Origin: Parachlamydiaceae bacterium
GTDB lineage: Bacteria > Chlamydiota > Chlamydiia > Chlamydiales > Parachlamydiaceae
Length of the DNA stretch: 58,451 nucleotides
Assembly: GCA_030147755.1 (NCBI GenBank)
Contig: JASBUW010000081.1
Location: 1 to 58,451, forward strand
Direction of reading: 5' to 3'
This document shows positions 1 to 8,008 of the stretch, piece by piece. Position 1 is the first letter of the stretch; each line of letters begins with the position of its first letter. The notes below the pieces were generated by a model, which did not search any database, had not been told where the DNA came from, and saw nothing but the letters and a program-made list of their open reading frames with translations. The position numbers and the translations under genes were made by a program.

Positions 1-107
1 GATTCAACGATCGCAAATGGGTCCATATCGCATTGATATTGACCCATTTGCGATCGTTGAATCCCGAGGTTTTGACGCGCTCAAATATGACGTTATTTTC
101 TGGAAAT
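1..107. repeat. Chimeric hairpin repeat, copy A (left side cut by window edge)
   Basis: Bases 1-23 and 41-63 are a perfect 23-bp inverted repeat; a further 5 bp (25-29/35-39) pair after one mismatch, leaving a 5-base tip. Bases 56-78 then carry the right-arm core of the repeat family (TTGAATCCCGAGG followed by TTTTGACGC), which recurs at 47070-47091 and 47230-47252. The inner arm (CGATCGCAAATGGGT) closely resembles the tip of the copy at 47123-47289. Bases 79-107 would be the outer arm, whose partner lies outside the window. The element abuts the point where the transposase reading frame is destroyed. Confidence 0.75.
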
Positions 108-623
108 GGTATCACTAAGGATATAGTCAAACTTTATCTGATTGATGACAGCTTGTGCGATAAGCAACCCAAATCTTTCATTCTTAGTTATAGATGATTT
201 TCTTTTCTCTTTTTTTGTTTTAAGATCACAAAAGTATTGGTCTTTGGAAATAATGTCATAGCCAATAGGAAAAGCAATATCATGATACCGAACCAAGCAT
301 GACAAAAGATTGATACCTTTCACACATCTTCCTTGAGCATGTGAAAAATGCCAACAAACAATTTCATTTTCATCTGTATAAGGTTTTTCTTCTATTGAAT
401 CATCTATAATTAAAACACCTCCTTTTTCTTCTTGATGACGATGAATTTCAGGTTTGATGTGTTGCCATAAATCTTTTGAATTAAATTGGTTGTTATTGAG
501 AAATCTAGTGATTTTATCGTGACTAATTCGGCCATCTAAAAGAGATGAAAGTCCTGTTGCTGTTGCATACTGATTTTGACTGATTAGGTAATCAGTGTAG
601 ATATCAAGAAGATCGTGAGACAT
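93..623 (-). pseudogene. Truncated DDE transposase (N-terminal part)
   Basis: The 176 codons read as the first part of a DDE transposase of the IS4/IS701-like superfamily. The stretch VLIIDDSIEEKPYTDENE carries the expected first catalytic Asp, followed by VCWHFSHAQGRCVKGINLL. The frame ends with FDYILSDT and then ISRK-stop. Intact relatives usually continue after that point with a W-F motif, so the frame leaves homologous sequence near base 107, exactly where hairpin copy A begins. The rest of the transposase, including later catalytic residues, is absent. The start ATG (621-623) has a strong GGAGG site that is locked in a hairpin. The family assignment is from memory of motifs and not certain. 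Confidence 0.75.
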
Positions 624-650
624 ATTTTCCTCCCTTGTAAGGAGGAAAAT
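624..650 (-). promoter_or_regulatory. Hairpin sequestering the transposase ribosome-binding site
   Basis: ATTTTCCTCC (624-633) and GGAGGAAAAT (641-650) form a perfect 10-bp stem with a 7-base loop. Read on the minus strand, the 3' arm is GGAGGAAAAT directly followed by the ATG, so the Shine-Dalgarno site is paired. Structures of this kind are known in several insertion sequences, where they limit translation from read-through transcripts. Confidence 0.7.
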
Positions 651-683
651 TTAAACTTTTAAAATGCCTTTTTCAACTTATCT

Positions 684-700
684 TTGCGTAAGGTGAGTTA
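684..700. repeat. Terminal inverted repeat of the insertion sequence
   Basis: TTGCGTAAGGTGAGTTA lies upstream of the transposase start and would be the 5' end of its insertion sequence. The same sequence, inverted, bounds the palindromic element at 1536-1875 and occurs alone at 23040-23055, which supports its reading as a transposon end. Confidence 0.65.
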
Positions 701-714
701 CTAATATTAGGGTG

Positions 715-747
715 TTTGCGATCGTTTAATCGCGGGAGCTTTCACAC
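715..747. repeat. Half copy (D) of the chimeric hairpin core
   Basis: This stretch (TTTGCGATCGTTTAA then TCGCGGGAGCTTTCAC) is the reverse complement of the left arm of the family seen at 47161-47184, including the inner GCGATCG arm shared with copy A. Its partner arm is missing, so only half of a hairpin remains just outside the insertion-sequence end. Confidence 0.6.
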
Positions 748-783
748 ATCAAAAAAACCGATTTTTGAAGTTGTTTGTGTATA
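743..783. repeat. Small A-tract hairpin
   Basis: An imperfect hairpin with the pattern ACATCAAAAA-ACCGA-TTTTTGAAGTTGT. It resembles the perfect hairpin at 8523-8570 and a degenerate one near 26417-26449, so it may belong to a small repeat family. It lies just upstream of the unknown gene at 878 and could end transcription coming from the left. Confidence 0.4.
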
Positions 784-877
784 ACTGAAATTAATTATAA
801 ACTTTAACAAATAATTAATTTAAAGTTTAAACTCATGATTTATTATTATTATTATCAACAAAAACAAAGGAGTTTAT

Positions 878-1387
878 ATGTCAACTATAACAAGCAAAAA
901 CAATATTCAACCAACAAATTTATTAAATATATCAAACAATTTAATTAATAATTATCAAACAAGTGCCAATGAATTGCAAACAAGATTTAATAACATATTA
1001 AGTGGTCAACAAGTTATATCACCCACTAGTATGCTTGACCTTCAAAATCGGGTGAACCTATTTGAAATTGATACTTTAAAATCTGTTCAAACCATTAAAA
1101 CAATTGCCCAACGCCACCCATTGCTTGGTAAACAAACGCGAGATGAAATGGAAGCGATTGTAGGAGACTTATACAATACCGTGTCTTCAAGTGGAATTTC
1201 AGCTGTTTCTAGGACTGAAGCTAACTTAACTGTTGCAACTCGAAGCCTTTTTATTTCAGGAGCACCTTCAATAGCAAATACACTTGATCACAACCAGCTA
1301 CTTAATCACTTTGAAGTCGTGAACACACTCACTTCGAACTTAATGAACGCAGTTCATAAGCAACACACAAGAATTTTGAAAGCTTAG
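878..1387 (+). CDS. Hypothetical small helical protein
   Basis: 169 residues with no recognised domain. It has a good ribosome-binding site (AAAGGAG about 7 bases before ATG) and is followed by a clear hairpin terminator, so it is probably a real single-gene unit. The first 35 residues are rich in Asn, Ser and Thr, without a hydrophobic signal, and the remainder is predicted mostly helical. A polar, disordered start of this kind is common in chlamydial type III effectors but is not diagnostic. It sits between repeat-rich stretches, as lineage-specific genes often do. Function unknown. Confidence 0.65.
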   Translation: MSTITSKNNIQPTNLLNISNNLINNYQTSANELQTRFNNILSGQQVISPTSMLDLQNRVNLFEIDTLKSVQTIKTIAQRHPLLGKQTRDEMEAIVGDLYNTVSSSGISAVSRTEANLTVATRSLFISGAPSIANTLDHNQLLNHFEVVNTLTSNLMNAVHKQHTRILKA

Positions 1388-1400
1388 TCGAACTTATCTT

Positions 1401-1445
1401 AAAATTGCTTATGATCCACATGAGCAATTTTAGGATGTTTTTTTA
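1401..1445 (+). terminator. Rho-independent terminator
   Basis: AAAATTGCT (1401-1409) pairs with AGCAATTTT (1423-1431) around a 13-base loop, followed within a few bases by a run of T. It begins 13 bases after the stop codon of the gene ending at 1387. Confidence 0.7.
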
Positions 1446-1535
1446 CTTTTTTTGTTTCTCGTTAGAGTCAATCAAACTTGCTGAAACGTCTAGAGCATCA
1501 GAAGCAGGGGTTAAGGGCGTAACAACTATTAATTA

Positions 1536-1875
1536 ACTCACCTTACGCAATGTTTGGCTATGGTAAAACTTAAGATGTAATAATTGATTGATAACGATGC
1601 CGCTAAGCCCGATAGGGCGTCTGAATGAAGCCCACAGTGACCGAAGGGAACTGTGGGTATGCTACCCATTATCTTGGAGCCCTTTAGGGCGACTCAATAA
1701 CGAGTCACTATTGAGTCGCCCTAAAGGGCTCTATTTTTCTATCTATCTGACCCACAGTTCCCTTCGGTCACTGTGGGCTTCGTTCAGACGCCCTATCGGG
1801 CTTAGCGGCATCGCTATCAATCAATTATTACATCTTAAATTTTACTACATGCTAAACATTTTGCGTAAGGTGAGT
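1536..1875. mobile_element. 340-bp nested palindromic element (MITE-like)
   Basis: The whole segment is a long inverted repeat. Its ends are ACTCACCTTACGCAA (1536-1550) and the exact complement TTGCGTAAGGTGAGT (1861-1875), which match the insertion-sequence end at 684-698. Inside are matching arms with GATGTAATAATTGATTGAT, then GATGCCGCTAAGCCCGATAG, then a block containing CCGAAGGGAACTGTGGGT. At the centre is a separate perfect 23-bp hairpin (GAGCCCTTTAGGGCGACTC... with loop ACGAGTCAC). No transposase is encoded. The inner block from GATGCCGCTAAG to the central hairpin recurs at 58255-58451 without the ACTCACC ends, so two palindromic units appear nested one inside the other. Confidence 0.8.
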
Positions 1876-1883
1876 AAATAAAT

Positions 1884-2603
1884 TTAATCTTCTTGCGATA
1901 AACGCTTTTCAAATGCCTTAAGCCAGCGTTCCATTTGTGTGGCGGCTTTAGCTTCAGGTTCATCTTCTTTTTGGAAAGGATCTTTTGGTGGGCGACGCGG
2001 GGTGCGTGGTTTGCGCTTTTGAGCTTCTTTGGCTTCTTGCTTGCGGGTTTGTTCTTGCTGTACGATGTCTTGCCATTCGGCTTCAAAAATGCGTGCATAA
2101 TAATCGGTATAAGCTTCTAGAGGTGCATCTTTGGATGGTATTTTGGAGGGAGTAACGGCAGGAGGGGATGGGGGAATGACTGCAGTTAAAGGTTTCGTTT
2201 TTTTTATTTGGCGCAATTTATTTTTGTAGGCTCGATTGAGCCAAGACATAAAATCTTCTACACTTTCTGTATGAGCTGCGCAACGACGCGCATACCAAGC
2301 GAGTTTTTTATCGGAAGTCACCACTGTTTCTTGTTGAGGGGATAGAGAATTCTGAATTTCTTCCAGAATGTAGTCGTCTGCTGTTTCGCCTTCAGCTGTG
2401 AAAAGAATTTCTAATGCATCGAAATGAGAACGCGTGCGGTCGCCTATTTGAAAGTGGGCATCAAAGACAAGAGAAACTTCTATTTTTACGAGAGAAATTT
2501 TTTGATTTAAATCGTGGATAAAGGCTTCGCGTTCACTGGCCAAATCATCTTTAGCTTTTTTCATGCGAAAAAGAAGATTATAGCCATCAATGAAGTAATG
2601 CAT
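1884..2603 (-). CDS. NYN-domain (YacP/Rae1-like) ribonuclease
   Basis: 239 residues. Residues 1-120 show a PIN-like NYN fold: IDGYNLL at the start (Asp6), FDAH (Asp48), ETADDYI (Asp76/Asp77) and TSD (Asp98), the acidic set that binds metal in YacP/Rae1-type RNA nucleases. Such enzymes act in the cytoplasm, Rae1 on ribosome-associated mRNA. Residues 130-239 are an unusual charged, Lys/Arg/Glu/Pro-rich tail, likely disordered and not part of the catalytic fold. The start codon overlaps the end of rdgB by 17 bases, so the two are probably translationally coupled in a greA-rdgB-nyn operon. The exact substrate is not known. Confidence 0.8.
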   Translation of the reverse strand: MHYFIDGYNLLFRMKKAKDDLASEREAFIHDLNQKISLVKIEVSLVFDAHFQIGDRTRSHFDALEILFTAEGETADDYILEEIQNSLSPQQETVVTSDKKLAWYARRCAAHTESVEDFMSWLNRAYKNKLRQIKKTKPLTAVIPPSPPAVTPSKIPSKDAPLEAYTDYYARIFEAEWQDIVQQEQTRKQEAKEAQKRKPRTPRRPPKDPFQKEDEPEAKAATQMERWLKAFEKRLSQED

Positions 2604-3201
2604 GCTGTTCTTTTAGCGTTTCCAAAAAATTCAAGAGGCGTTCAAAGGCTTTATGGCGATGCGAAATGCGATTTTTGATGCTTTCATCCATTTCAGCAAA
2701 TGTTTTTTCATAATCGCTTTTAACAAATAAAGGATCATAACCGAATCCATGCCGCCCTCTAGGCTCAGTGGCGATATATCCTTCACAAATGCCTTCTACG
2801 CATTTGACGACTCCTGCGGGATTTGCCAAAGCTAAACAACACTCCGCATAAGCCACGCGTTCTGGTCCATGCAGATGCTCCATCGCTTGCAACAGCTTCT
2901 TGCGATTATCTGCATCCGTCGCTTGTGGTCCAGCATAACGACTAGAGCGCACGCCTGGTTCTCCTCGCAAAGCAGGAACAACCAGTCCAGAATCATCCGC
3001 TAACACCCATTGATTGAGCTGTTTAGCGGTGTATTCTGCTTTGAGGATCGCATTTTCTTTAAATGTTTGGCCTGTTTCTTCTGGCATTTCACAAGCTCCC
3101 ACTTGGCTAAGTGAGAGTAATTCGATATGAGGCAAGGAGCGAAACATATCCTTAAACTCGCGAATCTTATGTAAGTTAGTGCTAGCCAAAACAAGTTCCA
3201 T
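2587..3201 (-). CDS. rdgB: Non-canonical purine NTP pyrophosphatase (RdgB/HAM1)
   Basis: 204 residues, the normal size of the family. It hydrolyses dITP, ITP and XTP to monophosphates and so keeps deaminated purines out of DNA and RNA. Family motifs are all present: LASTNLHKIREF at the N terminus, the long DDSGLVVPALRGEPGVRSSRYAG stretch near residues 70-90, HGFGYDPLF, and SHRHKAF near the C terminus. It starts 8 bases after the greA stop codon and overlaps the downstream NYN gene, so it is the middle gene of a three-gene unit. Confidence 0.95.
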   Translation of the reverse strand: MELVLASTNLHKIREFKDMFRSLPHIELLSLSQVGACEMPEETGQTFKENAILKAEYTAKQLNQWVLADDSGLVVPALRGEPGVRSSRYAGPQATDADNRKKLLQAMEHLHGPERVAYAECCLALANPAGVVKCVEGICEGYIATEPRGRHGFGYDPLFVKSDYEKTFAEMDESIKNRISHRHKAFERLLNFLETLKEQHALLH

Positions 3202-3209
3202 AGACCATG

Positions 3210-5384
3210 CTATTGTTTAAAGTAACTGTCCAATTTGACAATTTCAAAATCTTCATCTTTAAAATTGAAAGTGTCCCCTTTCTTTTTTCCGATCATCGAT
3301 TGGGCGAGCTTTGAATTAAAAGATAAAATATTTTTCTCAGGATCTGCATCCCAAGGACCTAAAATCATATAACGCACAGGTTGATCTTTTGCGTCTTTGA
3401 CTTCTACCACACTGCCTACTCCCACTTCTTCGCTATGCACGTCAAGAGGAGTAATAATACGCGCGCGGTTCAATTGAGTGGATAGAGTCTTGAGTTCGGA
3501 CTGTAATCTAGCTCGCCTTTCTTGTGCAAACTTAAATTCAGAATTTTCACGCAAATCTCCAAGTGCACGCGCCGCTTCGATTTCACGCGCATTTTCAATC
3601 ATCTCTACTGTTCCAATTTGACGAATGCGATCTTGTACTTTCAAATAGCCTTCTTCAGTTGTCCAAATCTCTTCATCAAGTGTCACGCCTTCCTTGCGCT
3701 GCTTAGGGGGTGCCAAAGAGGGATGCACCACTTCTGCTAAGGAACGCAAAATCTTCATGTCATGATCTGTAAAGGTCTGACATTTAGAGGCTAATAAGAG
3801 AAATTCTTTAGTGAATTCTAAAGTTGTGCCTTGTAAAAGTTGACGGATAAGCGCATAACGTTTACCTGCTAACATGTTGTACATTTTTTTCAATAATTCA
3901 CGATAGTCAGGTTGATTTTCAAGCGCATGAAAGAGGACTAAGAAGCCTTCGAAAAAATGACCTTTACCTTCTGCATTTTGAAAAGGAATCTCTTCTTCCT
4001 CTTGACTAATCAATCTCTGAAAATACCACACATACATTTCCGGGTATTGGGCAGGATGATTGAGCAGTTCTTTAAGCTTATGTTCTAACGCAGGGCGCGT
4101 GGCAGGTTGATTGAGCTCTTTTAAAATATAATCGCGTAACTGCGCTTGTGGAAGACTAAAGAGCAAATTAAGAAAAAGGGTAGACCAATCAGAGCGATAT
4201 TCTTTAATAGCAACTAAAGCCCGCTTTTTAAAAGCAATAATGTCAATGGCTTGTACAATCTTTTCTAAATTAGATGCTGTTTGTGTTTGAATAAGTTGTG
4301 TGATGCGACTATCTGAAGAGGTGTATCCAAAGAATTGTTCTAGCAAAAGATAAATTTGAAGCTGCTGATTTTCTGAAATATCTGCAAGAGTCAGCAATTC
4401 AATGAGTTTATTTTGTAGTGACTCTTTAGTGGCAGGATTTTTCAAACCATGCGGTGTATCTCGTACAAAGCTATAGGTAGCTTGCACGATTTCATTAATA
4501 TCCGTTTTATTCTGCATGGTTTGCTGTAAACGATCTTCGGGCGAAAGTTCTGCTTTCAGCAGATAAAAAGGTTCTTTTAGGGTATCGGGAGTTTCAATAA
4601 TCGCATTCTTTTTGATTTTAGCTCTGGCGCCTTGCCACCACTTTGTCCAATCCTTTTCGGGAATAACCAGTTCACACAATTCATCTTTAATTTCAGCCGC
4701 TGTTTTAGGTCCCATATCGTGTAGCAAGAGCTTAACTAAAGCAACAGGATCTTCTTTTCCTTCTTTTTCTAATAAATCGGGATTCGTAAAGCGCCGAGCG
4801 AGAAAATGCGTGTTAGGCAACGGAATCAGGGTTTTAAAGGCATTAGTGAAAGAGAGATCTTTGCGTCCTGCGACATTTTCAAACTCAATAGTTAAGTGTT
4901 CGCGAACAAAAGAAACATCCACAATTTCTCCTGTTCCCCATCCACCTGTATGGAAAACAATATTGCCTTTGGCCATATGCGCCACAAGATCATACTTGGA
5001 AATAGCCCCTTGAAATTGCTCTTTGCTGCGTAATCCGGCTAAGCGCAAGCGTTCATTAAACTTAGGATCGTGCCCATGCACCTCTTGCAGAGTATTGAAG
5101 GTAATATCAGCTAACGTAGGGCTATTTGTCGTTTGAAGATCAATTAGTAAGCGTAAAATTTCATACGACTCTTGTTTATCCTGAATGGTTTTCCATAAAG
5201 GAAGCGCTGTTTCTACAATTTGCCCAAAAGGCCGAGCTAATTCTGAAGCTTTAGTGGCTTTTAGTAATTGACTAAATTCTTCAGCTTCTACTATGTCGCT
5301 GGTGCAATATTCCTCCCACAAAACAAGAAATTTATGGAAATCGCGATTATTGATCTGCGTCAAAAACTCCTTCAAATAGCCCAT
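3210..5384 (-). CDS. greA: Transcript cleavage factor GreA with long N-terminal extension
   Basis: 724 residues against about 158 for ordinary GreA. Roughly the last 150 residues (about 574-724) are GreA: the coiled coil with GDLRENSEF at its tip, whose acidic residues act in the RNA polymerase secondary channel, then the C-terminal FKBP-like part (VGVGSVVEVKDA, GPWDADPEKNILSFNSKLA). The first 570 residues are a helical domain of unknown role, characteristic of chlamydial GreA. The protein rescues arrested RNA polymerase by stimulating transcript cleavage. It is the first gene of the operon with rdgB and the NYN nuclease; in Chlamydia the gene also lies near nqrA and hemB. Confidence 0.95.
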   Translation of the reverse strand: MGYLKEFLTQINNRDFHKFLVLWEEYCTSDIVEAEEFSQLLKATKASELARPFGQIVETALPLWKTIQDKQESYEILRLLIDLQTTNSPTLADITFNTLQEVHGHDPKFNERLRLAGLRSKEQFQGAISKYDLVAHMAKGNIVFHTGGWGTGEIVDVSFVREHLTIEFENVAGRKDLSFTNAFKTLIPLPNTHFLARRFTNPDLLEKEGKEDPVALVKLLLHDMGPKTAAEIKDELCELVIPEKDWTKWWQGARAKIKKNAIIETPDTLKEPFYLLKAELSPEDRLQQTMQNKTDINEIVQATYSFVRDTPHGLKNPATKESLQNKLIELLTLADISENQQLQIYLLLEQFFGYTSSDSRITQLIQTQTASNLEKIVQAIDIIAFKKRALVAIKEYRSDWSTLFLNLLFSLPQAQLRDYILKELNQPATRPALEHKLKELLNHPAQYPEMYVWYFQRLISQEEEEIPFQNAEGKGHFFEGFLVLFHALENQPDYRELLKKMYNMLAGKRYALIRQLLQGTTLEFTKEFLLLASKCQTFTDHDMKILRSLAEVVHPSLAPPKQRKEGVTLDEEIWTTEEGYLKVQDRIRQIGTVEMIENAREIEAARALGDLRENSEFKFAQERRARLQSELKTLSTQLNRARIITPLDVHSEEVGVGSVVEVKDAKDQPVRYMILGPWDADPEKNILSFNSKLAQSMIGKKKGDTFNFKDEDFEIVKLDSYFKQ

Positions 5385-5705
5385 TAGTCAAACCCTTGTT
5401 ATATAAGCTTTTAAATGTCTTTGGATTTGTTATCCTAGGGTGTGATCAATTTTTAAGATACATCCTAAACAGAGGTCAATCCAAAAGTCTTGTTTTTAAA
5501 TTCTTTATAAGCTCTGTGTGAAGCAATATATCTTTTCACTTTATTAATTTCAACGTGAGTTTAATGAAATTATGGAAATAGTACCCAAAATAATATTTTT
5601 TTGTTAAAATAAATAAGTAGAGAGTAGAGCATGTTTTCAAACTTATAATGCTCTATATTTGAAATTTTTTCTCCTTGGTCCTAGTGAAAATGGAAGGAGT
5701 GATTT
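5385..5705. other. Divergent intergenic region
   Basis: About 320 bases, strongly AT-rich, between the greA operon (leftward) and the gene at 5706 (rightward). It must hold promoters in both directions, but I could not pick a convincing -35/-10 pair. No reading frame, tRNA or repeat stands out. A purine-rich GGAAGGAG just before 5706 is the ribosome-binding site of that gene. Confidence 0.5.
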
Positions 5706-6110
5706 ATGCAATCTAGTTCTAAACAACCCCAACCTATTCAGCCAGAACAGACTATTGATTACCCTCAAGCTAATTCCAGAGCGACTAATTTCGATGAAGT
5801 AAAAAAAACGATACGGGAAGCTCTAGCGACTATTGAGGAATATAAAAAAAATTATCAAGCCATAAAAGAGACAATCCAAACCCAGTATCTAGAAGATTTG
5901 TCTCCTCGCACGGCTAGGCAATATTTGGCAAAACTGAAAGAATTTAATCTTACAGAGTATGAAGCATTTAAAGAATATACGAAATCTTTAGAAGAGCAGT
6001 TGCACTATGATAGTCAGCTTTTTAGCGAAGAAGAAGCTTCTACAACCGCGATCAAAAAACAGCGAGCTAAAATGATCAAGAAGAAACGCAATTGGATTTC
6101 GATGCGATAA
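5706..6110 (+). CDS. Hypothetical coiled-coil protein
   Basis: 134 residues, highly charged, with a polar Gln/Pro-rich start and a long helical region rich in Glu, Lys and Gln (about residues 28-115) that should form a coiled coil. The C terminus is very basic (KKQRAKMIKKKRN). There is no signal peptide or membrane segment. A strong GGAAGGAG site lies at the right distance before ATG. Gene length and codon use look genuine. No family recognised. Confidence 0.6.
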   Translation: MQSSSKQPQPIQPEQTIDYPQANSRATNFDEVKKTIREALATIEEYKKNYQAIKETIQTQYLEDLSPRTARQYLAKLKEFNLTEYEAFKEYTKSLEEQLHYDSQLFSEEEASTTAIKKQRAKMIKKKRNWISMR

Positions 6111-6225
6111 TGACGTGATCTTTAACCGTTAAATCTTTATGATACATTTCTGAGTTTTTTTCTCAAAGTCAATGATTTATCCTTACATTTATATACCCAA
6201 AACTGAAGTTTATCGAGAATCGATC

Positions 6226-7290
6226 ATGTCTTATCTTTTAGATTGGAAAAGTTTAAAAGCCTGGTTTGTAGCAGAAAAACGGGATTTACCTTGGCGGCAT
6301 ACGAGAGATCCTTATGCCATTTGGATCTCTGAAATTATGTTACAACAAACCCAAGTGGCCGTTGTTCTGCCTTATTTTTTACGTTGGATGGATCAATTTC
6401 CCACCATTTCCCACTTAGCACAAGCTTCATTAGATGGAGTCATTAAAGCTTGGGAAGGATTAGGTTATTATTCGCGGGCTCGTCATTTGCATCAGGGAGC
6501 GCAATACTTAGTCGAACACTTTCAAGGGCAGCTTCCGGCTGAAGAAGAGAATCTTAAAAAAATCAAAGGGATTGGTCCTTATACGATTGGCGCCCTTTTA
6601 AGCTTTGCTTTTCATCAAAAGAAAGCCGCCGTAGATGGCAATGTGTTGCGTGTTTTAACGCGTTATTTCGGATTAGAAGACGATATTGCCAAACCGGCTA
6701 CGATCAATCGGCTACGTCAGCTAGCAGACGACTTGCTACCTGATGAAGAGCCATGGATAATTAGTGAAGCTTTGATTGAATTGGGAGCCACTATTTGCCA
6801 GCGTAAAGCGCGTTGTTCTTTATGCCCTTTAAAAGCGACTTGTATCAGTTTTGCACAAGGTTTAACAGATGTATTGCCAGTGAAATCGAAAGGTGCCAAA
6901 ACAGAGTATTTATATCGTGCTGTGGCAGTCATTAAAGCGGGATCAGCTTATTTAGTGAAGCGTGGTGAAAAGGGAGCCATCATGTCGGATCTATATGAAT
7001 TTCCCTATTTTGAAGTCACTCAAGAGGGCCTTTCTATTCAAGAATTGCAAGCAAAGGTGACAGAAGCTCATGCTTTGCAAGTTTTTCCACATAATGCCTT
7101 AAAAGAAGTCAGCCATGGTTTCACACGTTATCAAGTGCGGTTATATCCCTTTCTATTCACCTGTCAGCAGCCTGATGCTATTCAGGGATTTGAGTGGTTA
7201 GCGGTTGAAGATTTGCTGAAGTTGGCGTTTTCTTCTGGTCATCGACGCATTTTTCAGCAGCTAATTGCCGGTTCATTTCAGCCAATTTAA
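6226..7290 (+). CDS. mutY: A/G-specific adenine glycosylase MutY
   Basis: About 354 residues from the ATG at 6226; an in-frame ATG at 6172 would add 18 residues not typical of the family. MutY removes adenine mispaired with 8-oxoguanine. Visible features: EIMLQQTQV with the catalytic Glu, the helix-hairpin-helix GIGPYTIGALL followed by AVDGNVLRVLTR with the catalytic Asp, and four cysteines of the 4Fe-4S loop. Their spacing reads C-x5-C-x2-C-x5-C, one residue shorter in the first gap than usual. The C-terminal half is the NUDIX-like domain that reads 8-oxoG. Its last 113 bases overlap the convergent glycosyltransferase gene. Confidence 0.93.
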   Translation: MSYLLDWKSLKAWFVAEKRDLPWRHTRDPYAIWISEIMLQQTQVAVVLPYFLRWMDQFPTISHLAQASLDGVIKAWEGLGYYSRARHLHQGAQYLVEHFQGQLPAEEENLKKIKGIGPYTIGALLSFAFHQKKAAVDGNVLRVLTRYFGLEDDIAKPATINRLRQLADDLLPDEEPWIISEALIELGATICQRKARCSLCPLKATCISFAQGLTDVLPVKSKGAKTEYLYRAVAVIKAGSAYLVKRGEKGAIMSDLYEFPYFEVTQEGLSIQELQAKVTEAHALQVFPHNALKEVSHGFTRYQVRLYPFLFTCQQPDAIQGFEWLAVEDLLKLAFSSGHRRIFQQLIAGSFQPI

Positions 7291-8008
7291 GATATTTGTA
7301 AAAAGCTGTATTGGCATTATAAAAAGAAATTTCAAATCCTTCTTGCCCACCTAAAAAGCCTCTTTTTAGGATATAGCTTTTAAAAAAAGTGTAGAGGCCA
7401 TGCCCAATCGCTTTACTCAAAGAAGATGATTTTTTGCCTTGGTATTGTTTAGCAAATAAAGAAGAGTAGGACTGCATTTTGTGTAAAAAATCAGCGACAT
7501 TTTCATAGGAATAATGACGTAAAGGGGAATGTAAGTGCACATGCTTGACATGACGTGCATCAATCGCTTCGTGCACCTGAGCATCTGTAAAACGCGTATC
7601 TTGGCGATGGTATAAACGAATTTGACGATCAGGATGCCACCCGCACCAACGAATCCACTTGCCACGGTATTCATTGTGACGGGGGAAAGAATACACACAA
7701 CCTCTTATGAGAAATAAGGACTGAATTTCTTTCGCTAAAGCAGGTGTCACAATTTCATCGCTATCAATAGATAAAATCCAATCATGCTGTGCCAAGCTAG
7801 AAGCTAAGTTATGAGTGGGGCCAAATCCATTAAAAGGACGCTCAAAAACCGTGACGTTGGGAAATTGGCGTGCAATGTCCATGGTGTGGTCGTGCGAACC
7901 TGTATCGCACACCACAATTTCTGCGAACCCTTGTAAGGCAGAAAGGACTTCTACTAAGTATTTTTGACTATTTTTAGTGAGAATGGTAACACTAATAGAG
8001 GTTTTCAT
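7178..8008 (-). CDS. Family 2 glycosyltransferase (WaaE/KdtX-like)
   Basis: 276 residues. The N terminus SISVTILTKNSQKYLVEVL and SIDSDE (Asp82, Asp84, the nucleotide-sugar/metal site) mark a GT-A fold family 2 enzyme. The middle (WIRWCGWHPDRQIRLY, ...VHEAI) is typical of the lipopolysaccharide-core glycosyltransferases around WaaE. It probably acts at the cytoplasmic face of the inner membrane on LPS or another surface glycan. It starts on an ATGA overlap with bcp, so the two are co-transcribed. The last 35 residues lie antisense to the end of mutY, look unstructured and may be a recent extension. Confidence 0.88.
   Translation of the reverse strand: MKTSISVTILTKNSQKYLVEVLSALQGFAEIVVCDTGSHDHTMDIARQFPNVTVFERPFNGFGPTHNLASSLAQHDWILSIDSDEIVTPALAKEIQSLFLIRGCVYSFPRHNEYRGKWIRWCGWHPDRQIRLYHRQDTRFTDAQVHEAIDARHVKHVHLHSPLRHYSYENVADFLHKMQSYSSLFAKQYQGKKSSSLSKAIGHGLYTFFKSYILKRGFLGGQEGFEISFYNANTAFYKYLKLAEMNRQLAAEKCVDDQKKTPTSANLQPLTTQIPE

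Noticed and set aside
1588-1881. 97-codon open frame inside the palindromic element
   Set aside because: It is produced by the long inverted repeat (both arms give similar peptides on opposite strands), has no ribosome site, and has a peptide composition unlike a protein.
4612-5013. 133-codon frame antisense to greA
   Set aside because: It lies wholly within the N-terminal extension of GreA, which has the better coding character and a conserved length.
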